A stretch of DNA of 64,000 bases. Source: Oxyruncus cristatus. Taxonomy: Eukaryota; Chordata; Aves; Passeriformes; Cotingidae. Position numbers and translations under genes: made by a program. Below, one piece after another: positions 55,617-64,000 of the stretch. Below the pieces are notes generated by a model. It did not search any database and was not told where the DNA came from. It saw only the letters and a program-made list of their open reading frames with translations. Positions within the stretch are counted from its first letter, which is position 1; every line of letters begins with the position of its first letter. The stretch spans positions 460,211 to 524,210 of the forward strand of contig VXAY01002358.1 in the NCBI GenBank assembly GCA_013399855.1. The letters are read 5' to 3'.

Positions 55617-58600
55617 ATGATGAATCACATATAACAAATGGTCATTCTTCTTCCTGTGCAGGGTCAGACAGACAGGTTAATGGTATTCATTCCTCATCAG
55701 CCTTTGACAGATGTTGTAGAGTCAATATGGATGTGTTATCCTAGCTCATCTCCAGGAAGCGATAAGCTTTGATAGAGTTATGGCTCATGTTTCATAAATC
55801 AGATCTGAAACCATACCAGAATGGATCACGAAAATGTATTGTAGTTGCTGCTGTTGCTCTGGCAGATGTTGTAAACTTTCTGTTCTGAAGAAAGGTGACA
55901 TAAATATCCTTTATTGCCTTCTAGACTGCAGAAGGAAGACTTGCCAAACTACCAAAATTGGGTAACATTTCTAGTTGTGCTAATTTTTCTTAGTATAATT
56001 AAACTAGTGGCAAACTCAGACTTTTACTCTTCCTTAGGTCAAGATATTCCATAGTCAGCTATCAACGGGGTTTATGGATTCTCTTTGCTGGAGCTGAGTC
56101 ATGTTTCTCCTTCACAAACATTTCAAAGCACAGCTGAAATTGTAACTCCAGTGTAGGCAGTTCCAAAGGATAGGGAGCCACACCAGAGGGAAAAGGTAAG
56201 GAGTAACTCATTATACAAATGTGATATTCATGGAGTGACGAATGTGTGAAGTGACTTAGAAAAATATCTTTGCAAGTTGGATAATATTATTTCAACAGCT
56301 GCCGTGTGATTTATTATCTCTGTTCCCTCTCCTGTAATATCACCTAGACATCCTTTAAATAGAAAGAGTCCCTGAAGTCACACCTTTTAATTGAGAAGGG
56401 ATGGTGAAAGAGAAAAAAAATCTAGTATTTAATTAGCTCTGGAAAATGCTTTTCTTTTAGATGTGTTTCTAAACCGCTTCTTATAATCCCATAGTGCTTT
56501 TCACTTAAGTACCTCATAGCACTTCCCAAGCCTAAGGTCACTGTAACGTAGACAGTGAGAAAAATCCTACTTGTATGTACAAGTTGCTGCCTCTCCTGTT
56601 CAGTCCGACAATTTTCAGCAGTGTAATGGTCCTTTGGGCACAAAACCCACCTAGTTTTCAACCTTGGATCTGTTTTTAACATCCATACTTCTACACTGGC
56701 TTCAGTGGATTTTTTTCTCCTAGTGAAAATGTTGAAGGAATGAGGCATAGGAAAAGCATAACAACATAAAAGGTATGTAACTTTCCACTTAAGACTGTTG
56801 ACTTGCTGTTGATTTTGGAAACTCTTCAACATGTGTAAGTCCTAAAGACTTTAAGCATACAATTAAATCAAATATGTGTGTAAATGGAATATGTAGTAGT
56901 TATACATGTAAACTAGAAAGAAAAATTGCACAGAGCTCGTTTCACCACTGAAAACTAACAAAGGATTTCACCATCATCTGTTGACTAAAATGGTCTGCTG
57001 AACAAGTTCCAGGTAAAGAGAATATGTATTTTTGTCTTCAGTTTTAGCAAAAAAGGAAAAGGGAAAAAAAAAAAAAGATTTACTGACAATCATAATGAAC
57101 TAAAATCTTGTATGAAAGTATTGAATTTTGAGATAGGGCTAATATTTTTAATGGGAAACATTTTATAAAGGAAAATGTTTATATTTGTACCAAGTTGAAT
57201 TTTTTTTCATTGGTAGAAAAAATACAGGAAAAGAGAATATTATTTACCTAAAACATATTATTGACCTAAAGCAACCTCTACTGAAATTAACATGGTCATG
57301 TACAGTGAAAAATGTGGCTCTCATTTTTGACTGTAAGGCGGGTGTCAAGAAAACAGGATAAAATGCTGAACATTAGAACACAGAAAAGATGAGATTTGGC
57401 AGCATTTCCTTCAAAACAAAAAGAGATTTAGAAGGCTCTGTTGGGATTTGATTCCCCTAACTTTCCCCATGTACAATATGAGTGCCTGTAGCAGAGCTAG
57501 ACATCCCGGAGCTTTTCAGTCGATAGGCACATTTAGGGCATGATTCATCTCATTGCACTTTAGATGTCTAAAAGAGGGCAAATTAATTGTGTCATGTAAA
57601 TGTGTTCTGTTTTCTGTTGACTAACCATGTGTTGACATTTGACCAGTTGGAGACCAGCTGGATGGAATATAGGAGTTGGTGAGATGGATCTATCCTAGAA
57701 GTGACAACAATAATACCAGCAATTGATTTACATGCTCAGAAATAATTAAAGACTGTCTCAGAAAAGCCTAACAATCATGGTAAAGCAATTTTAAAATATG
57801 TAAACACAGAAGATGATTTTGGGTTTTATTAAAAAAATACAATTGTGAAAATCTGCGTAACTGTTTTTCCGGTTTCCTTTTTCTTTTTTTTTGGCTGGGG
57901 TAGGAATTTTCCTTGTTCCCCACCCCCTCCAATAAGAATTTTTACCATGATATTTTCATGTCTTCTGCAAAGATATTTTTTTCTTTTTTTAAGTATGTGT
58001 GTGTGTGTTCCTGTTCAGCTGGACTTTTTTCCCCCTGAGTAACACATAAGCCACTCCAACTCTCGGAGACGAATCAATTTGCTCCTGAAAGTAGCCTGCT
58101 TGAAGTTCAGCTGGGAAGGTGCTGCAGGGTGAATGGAGGAAGCGTGCTTACGTTTTGTGAAAGCATATGCAATTTGTAGTGTTCTGGTGCTGTGCTGCCT
58201 CTGCCAGCCAATAGCCACCACATCCCGCCTTCCTGGCTACCGGGTTTTATTCTGGCACCCTTGTGCCTAATGAGCAGCATAGCAGGATGCCAGCAATATG
58301 TTCTGAAGAGCATGAGTTATCCCTGGTGTCTGAGAATAGAATTGCGATGAGCAACCCCATGAAAAGCCAGTAATTCCTCTTATTTCAGCCTCTCTGTGGT
58401 CTGAGTCACATTTAGATGATACCCCAAGGACAGTCGAAAAAGAGATCTGAATTGCAGCACAGATTAAGGGTGCACTGCCATCGCTGGGGAAAATACTTGT
58501 CCATTTAAAAGTCCTTTTAACAAAGGCAACTAACTAAATACAAGGGGATTTTGCATGGGCAGAACAGCTTGTCTTGCATCTCCTTTTGGCCCTTACATTT

Positions 58601-59570
58601 GTTAAATTTTACTCCAATAATTTCACTTCATAAAAAGTGTCCTTAACTTGCAAAGGGGAAAATTGCAAAGGAAGTATACAGAGGGTGAAAAAAAACAGAG
58701 AGCTGAACTTAACTGGAACTTGGCAAATATTTTAATGTCTGCTTTGCCCAGGAATTTGTGTTGGCTGTTCTGGTTGTAGCTGTGGTGACAGGTTGCATTG
58801 GAATTTTTCTCGGATTTGACTTTCAGGGGGGTGTTCCCCAAGTGCGGCCATTTGCATTGCAGGACAAAAGCCGAGCTCTACCTAATAAATGCCTCAAGCA
58901 AACGTCAGTCTTTTGGCAGACTTCACCACTGCTACCTGTTGCAGGGCAAACTGATGTCTCCTCTGAAGCCAGTGACCTTGTCCTGGGTAGTGCTGGACCA
59001 CTGGGTTTGATCCACTACAGCTGTTGATCCCAGTGGGCAGAGGTATAAACATCCATCACCTCTAGAAATTGCATCCTTCAAAGCAAAACATAAAAAATTA
59101 CTTCCCTGCCTGTCTTCTCCATGTCTTTTTACTGAGAACTTTGCAATTAGTATCACAGTGGTCTTGTATCGACCATAGATTTTGCCTGTAGGTCCTACTT
59201 TAATCTTGAAATACTTCATATATTGCTTCTCCTGATTGCTTCTCCTCATGAATTTAGTTAAGCCAGATGTATGCTTGTCCTTTTATGTATCTTGTTTAAC
59301 TTAGCCACGATCCTGTATTCTGCCACCTTTAAATCGATCGAGTTCTACAACAGAAACTGTTTGTCAGCATTGTGAAGTCATTTAAATCCACAGCATTGTT
59401 CTTGATTTTAAGAGGCACAAGCATGTGACAGACTGACATTAGCAGTGCAGCTTAGTGTGCTTGCAGACCAGGTATGTACCATTCTGCAAAAAATGTTTCT
59501 TGCAAGGGTGTCACTTGAGAGATGCTTCATAAGCTTGCCAGGATGTTTTTCTATTGAGGATAATAATACT
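55617..59570. other. Intergenic, nothing identified
   Basis: This is AT-rich unique-looking DNA with an A run at 57066-57076 and a short TG run at about 57994-58007. No gene or transposon was recognised. Confidence 0.45.
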
Positions 59571-59574
59571 AAAT

Positions 59575-59662
59575 CTTTAATAATATATAATAATAATGAA
59601 TAGCTAACAATAAAGGTAATAATAAAGATTAATAATAGATGATAATAATAATAATAATAAAA
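59575..59662 (+). repeat. Imperfect (AAT)n microsatellite
   Basis: AAT triplets interrupted by other bases extend over almost 90 bases. The cleanest stretch is ataataataataataataaa (about 59643-59662). Confidence 0.9.
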
Positions 59663-59699
59663 TAACCCCATGCATTTTGGAGATGGAAGTGACTCCATA

Positions 59700-62600
59700 T
59701 TTAGCCTCAGAAATGCTGCCCTGCTCTGCAGCTTCTCAAACTCTTCTCAGAGAAGGAAGAATCTGTTCCCAACACAGGACGAAACTACTAGTGGGTTTTG
59801 TGAGGAAGCAAGGAAGCTGTGATTCCCTAATAAACAAATAAAGTACAAAACTAAACTGTGGCCTTCTAGTACGGGGGAGTTGGAGACAACAATACCTTTC
59901 AGATAATGCACATTGCAGTCTTAAAACCTCTGTCTCATCAGTCTGGTTTGCATCACCTGGGAGACATGCAGTCCAAGAAGCCACAAACTTGTGTCTTCTA
60001 GATAAATGGCAGATGAAATCCTCTCTGAAATAGGAGGAAGCCAGGTGGAAGCAGAGTGGCATTTAGTACAGTGTATTTTAAAATCTGAAAAAAAAAAAAA
60101 AAAAAAGATAACCCTTCCACCCATGGAAAATGACACTGGAGATCTACCTGGAACCAAAAGTGAGATACTGCAAGAACATGGGCTTTCCTTCTAATTCAGT
60201 CCTTCGGGTTGAAAAGTGCATAAAGGCATTAAAGCATTACCTAAGGCATCATCATAGAAAATGTAGGATGCATGTCAAGGTATTTCAGAAACACAGCAGA
60301 TTCTTCAGCTTTCGGAACATGTTAAGGGGTTGTGTGTGTGTGGGAGGGTTCTTATTAGGAGGGAAGGAGAAGGGGGCAAGGCATCTGCTTAGTTCCAGAA
60401 AGGATTGTCTTTCAATTCTCTACAGTGGTGGCTGCCTGGAGGTGGGTGGCCTTTTGTTCATGGAGACAGTGAATTGCTGACTGAGAAATTTGTGTAGAGA
60501 AATGAGCTTTGTCCTAATTTCACTGAAGTCAAGTGAAGTCAAGGTTAGGGAGGTTCTCAATGACTTTTTTTAATGAGCTCAGAATCAGTATCTTAAAAGA
60601 CTATCATACATTAATACAATAACATTGCTAAATGCATTTTGACTGACAGGCAATCCTAGGCTGTGCTACAAGGCCCTACAAAGTATGAGGTAGGGAATGT
60701 GCCTGACTATTAACATGGGCATTTGTTTGACTATCTGCCTTCAGACAGTACAATTTAGGGCAGCTGGTCAAATGGAAGGTCTGCTGACTGACTGGAATCA
60801 TTAAAGCAATGTGCTTTTTCCTTGCGGGGCAAAACCCAAGACCTGATCTCTTTATGGTATGGCTGGTTTTGGCAGAGGAAGTTAAAAGCTATCCCTACAG
60901 AATATAACCAGAAGACATGTCCAAAATATTTTCTCATTGACCTGACCAGACTGCTTCACCCTATGATGGCTTAAGAGTTGAGATGGGATTGGAGTCATAA
61001 CAGACTCAGGTTAGACAGAGAGTCTGAAATTTGCTGTTTGTTTCATATCTGAAGGCAGTTTACATGCCTAAAGCTTGTGCATATTTCTTCAGTAATAAAT
61101 ATTAGACATTTTGTAAAAATTTCACCTTCTGTTTGAGGAGGATGAAGCTAATCAGTACAAAAACAAAGCAACTTTTTTTCTGAGATTCTTTCCTTACAGA
61201 GGAAAAGTTGCACAGACACCTGTATGTCTCTCACAGATGCCTCTGTTTTCTGATGATTTCTGTTTCACATTTAAACATGCTCTTCAATATTAGCCTGCTT
61301 GTCATTTTCTTGATGAATTGCACCCTGAGTTTACTACATGCTGTATTTCTGCCTGTGCTGTTTTTCAACTGCGGTTTTGCTATTTTTAGAGCTTTATCAA
61401 TAAATAGCAATGTGGGCGGTTTTGGTTGGTTAGTTTTTTTGTGAAGCTTTTTTATTATACAAAATACTCTACAAAACACTGTCTGGACTTCTTTTGATCT
61501 GGTTCTTAATCCCTTAAGTCTTTCTTTACAGACATCTCTTGGATGTTCAGAGATACTGAATGCTGGTTATTTTCATGGGAATGGTAGGTTATCACACCCA
61601 CAGTACCACCCAGACTCCCGACTGCTCTGGAGCTGCTGAAGTTTCCACTCAGAGGTGTGCTTTAGAAGAAGTGCCTGAGCTATTCGTGTACCTATTCAGT
61701 AACTTTGCACCTACCTGGAAAGACAACTGTATTTCTGTATGTTACTTCAGTTATGCTCTTTCCTGTAGGAAAACCAAAGCACAACTGTCTCAATCTTTAA
61801 AAAAAAGGCTGAACATTTCATTGTCTTGACTCACCAGAGAGGTTGCCATAGCTGGAAATTTGCAGAAATGCTGTAAGCATTTGGATGGATGTTAAGTTTG
61901 TAATCACAATGTCCATAATGATGCTATTGCTTTATAATGTTCTTTTAATAGTAAATGGCAACACAGCTGGGGATTTTCTTCCTGCTGCTTTAAAGCTCTC
62001 CATCATTCCATCAGAGGATGATCCTCAGAAAATAAAAAAGTAACTATTGTTAAGCCACACTGAACAACTGTCCACCTTCTCTAGCAGTACAAAGCATTTC
62101 TCTTCTTGTGTCACTTGACGGAGTATTGAGTTCTAGGCTTTTGCCCTCTTCCCTCAATGTCTTATCCAGATTCCTGGATACAGTCCAGTTCTTTCTGTTA
62201 AAATACTGCAGTTGCTGTTGTGCTGCAGCATATGTATTGACAGGGGATGCTGAAATGCCAGGCTCTGCTTCTGGTTGACTTTTGCTGACTGCCTTAACGA
62301 TCTACCACTTAATGCATTACATATTAATACTTCTCTTTGTCTAGTGTTTTTCATAGAATGCTTTTTTGTTACACTTGCAGTTTGGATTTAGAAGAGAAAA
62401 ATCAATTTAAAGTTTCCTTTACATTAGGAAGAGTAGAAAATGGTCACTGTATATGAAAACTGCTAAAAGAAAAAAATGGAAAAAATCTACAGGAAGTAAG
62501 CAGAATACTGTGTAAAACCTTCCTTAATGAACAATGGAAATTATGTCTATTAGAAGGAACTCTAGGCCAAGCTGAAATTATCTACTCTGTTTCAAATGTC

Positions 62601-62735
62601 TAACTAATTATTGGTTTATCCTTAAGGTAAAAGCTTTTTAATTGGCTTTTGAAAAGTCTGAATGGAAAACTCTGATGACTTTACATGTTTCTGTCACAAT
62701 TACCCAGAAAGAAATGTTCATATATTCATACATTT
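59700..62735. other. Intergenic, nothing identified
   Basis: The stretch contains an uninterrupted A run of about 18 bases (60087-60104) and a short TG run near 60331-60341. No gene was supported. Confidence 0.45.
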
Positions 62736-62850
62736 TGGGTTAGTTGGTTGGGGTTTTTTTGTTGGTGGGGGATTGTTTGTTTGCTTGGGTTTTTTTGGGG
62801 GGGGTTTGGGTTTTAGGGTTTTTTTTTTGCGGGGGGGGGGGGAGATGGGG
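62736..62850 (+). repeat. G/T mosaic with G runs of 8 and 12
   Basis: GGGG and TTTT blocks alternate, including a tttgggttttagggtttt stretch and a run of 12 G after gc near 62831. It is a strong G-quadruplex candidate on the + strand. Confidence 0.85.
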
Positions 62851-63600
62851 CCAGGTGGAATGGAAGTGGACAGGTTTTTTTTAGCTTAGGGTGTTTTACC
62901 CCACTTGCTTCCCAGCTTTGGACTCAGTCTGTTTAGGGCTATTTTCATTTTACAGACCCCTCCCCCTCAACTCATCGGAAGAAGAGACAGAAGTCTGAGG
63001 GGAAAAAAATCCTTTTACACATGAAGATGGTATTAGCATCGTAAAATGATTTTCACTTTAGCAAAAAAAGAAAACCACTAGCAAACCGGCATTTGGGTGC
63101 ATCAGGGAACAAACAGAACAGCTAACACCGCCCAAGGATAAATGGCATTTTGTTAAGAAGACATTTTTATTCAGCACTGTACTTTTCAACACCTGTCAGT
63201 TCAAAGCAAGGGGATAGTCTCAGTTTTGGAGCTCTGCCGTGTGGTTCACGTTGGAAACCTCGTTCGGGACTCAGCTGACCCGCAGTCGCTCACACCCCCC
63301 GGCTCAGCAGCAGCCCCAGACGTCCCAAACCCCGACGAAAGCTTGGACACGGCAGATGCCTTTTGTTCTGTTGCTCTGAGCTCTTCTGCATTCCTCCCAC
63401 GTACGGTCTTGTATCTCATTGCCTGCTGCGGCTCTCGGCTACCGAGAGGTAGATCCACCTTCGGTCGACAAGCCGCGGGGCAAGGACCTTTTTTTCCCAC
63501 AGACAAATGAGCAATGTCAGTTAATTCAGAAAACTTAAGTCTCTCACTTAAAAACAAAAAGAGCTTTCATTTCTGGCAGGCCAGGAGGCAGTGTTTTCGC
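62851..63600. other. Upstream flank of terminal CpG island
   Basis: CpG density starts to rise from about 63230. A 94-codon + frame (63226-63510) and its antisense shadow are GC-composition effects without motifs. The region probably belongs to the distal promoter of the next gene. Confidence 0.4.
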
Positions 63601-64000
63601 TGAGGATGATTCAGAGCGCCGGGAAGTTGGTGTTTACACCGGCTATAAATACGAACAGCTCCCGGCCGGGACAGCGCGACACCGGGGACACAGGACGGCG
63701 GCGACTGTCTGTGACATAACCTCTCGGGCGACGGAACACTTGGAAGATGGCATTTAGGGTTAGCGGAGTGACAAGCACCACTAGAGTGGGAGATGAGAAT
63801 TTCTCCGCACAAACCGGGCGCGGGGCAGCGCAAGGCGGGGGCGGTTGCCAAGCCCCTGAAGAGGGCGAGCGTGACCCCGAAGTGGTCAAGTTCACCGGCA
63901 GCGCCGGCAGCCCCCGGTCGCTCGGGGCCGGGACAGCCCGGGAGGTGCCGGGGCGCGTCCCTGCGGCCGCATCCCCGCCCGCCGCCACCGCCGCCGCCGG
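63601..64000 (+). promoter_or_regulatory. CpG-island promoter and probable 5' UTR of the next gene (CHST11 by synteny)
   Basis: CpG-rich DNA continues to the window end and finishes in a CCGCCGCCACCGCCGCC tract typical of vertebrate 5' UTRs. A TATAAATA lies at 63644-63651 and a TGTTTAC forkhead core at 63631-63637. If the TATA is used, transcription would start near 63675 on the + strand. In vertebrates TXNRD1 is followed on the same strand by CHST11 (a chondroitin 4-O-sulfotransferase of the Golgi), so that gene is the first candidate. No CHST11 coding sequence is in the window. Confidence 0.45.
63644..63651 (+). promoter_or_regulatory. TATA box candidate
   Basis: TATAAATA is flanked by GC-rich sequence (ggc before, cgaac after), the usual context of a functional TATA box. 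It lies at the left edge of the CpG island. Confidence 0.45.

Noticed and set aside
63226..63988. GC-rich ORFs on both strands near the window end
   Set aside because: Overlapping frames on both strands, non-ATG starts and no motif indicate that they are compositional. The region is better explained as a promoter and 5' UTR.

Overview
This is nuclear DNA from a bird. The evidence is CR1 retrotransposon copies of three different ages, an avian-type retroviral long terminal repeat, decayed G/T-rich simple tracts, and a vertebrate multi-exon gene with introns of a few hundred bases to several kilobases. A songbird or other neoavian is my best guess, but the sequence alone does not settle the order.

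Positions 1 to about 21,430 hold the 3' part of TXNRD1 (cytosolic thioredoxin reductase 1) on the + strand. Ten coding exons with good splice sites encode residues 94 to 499 in human cytosolic numbering. The reading frame ends in Gly-Cys-Sec-Gly with an in-frame TGA (19781-19783) followed by a TAA stop. The 3' UTR carries a SECIS-like element at 20041-20098, which recodes the TGA as selenocysteine. The 5' exons, including the CVNVGC redox pair and the promoter, lie before the window. Introns contain a very old CR1 copy with a reverse-transcriptase remnant (10130-11260) and a younger CR1 3' end (16453-16946).

Positions 21,430 to about 63,600 are intergenic, and I could support no protein-coding gene there. 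The region has a GC-rich stretch (22.4-24.15 kb), an antisense CR1 fragment joined to a compact CpG island with a CTCF-like motif (43.15-43.79 kb), an (AC)n microsatellite, a MIR/L2-like ancient SINE tail (47.26-47.40 kb), a diverged solo LTR (54.06-54.87 kb), several G/T homopolymer mosaics, and a few motif clusters that could be enhancers (25.4, 27.4 and 51.2 kb). One possible non-coding or 5'-leader exon is noted at 31.3 kb.

Positions 63,600 to 64,000 are a second CpG island with a TATA-box and forkhead-like motif. This looks like the promoter and 5' UTR of the next gene. In vertebrates TXNRD1 is normally followed on the same strand by CHST11, so CHST11 is the likely gene, but none of its coding sequence is in the window.

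I did not find an obviously new biological system. The best-supported unusual biology is the selenocysteine recoding module. The most open items are the intergenic CpG island with the CTCF-like site, the terminal promoter, and the candidate regulatory clusters.
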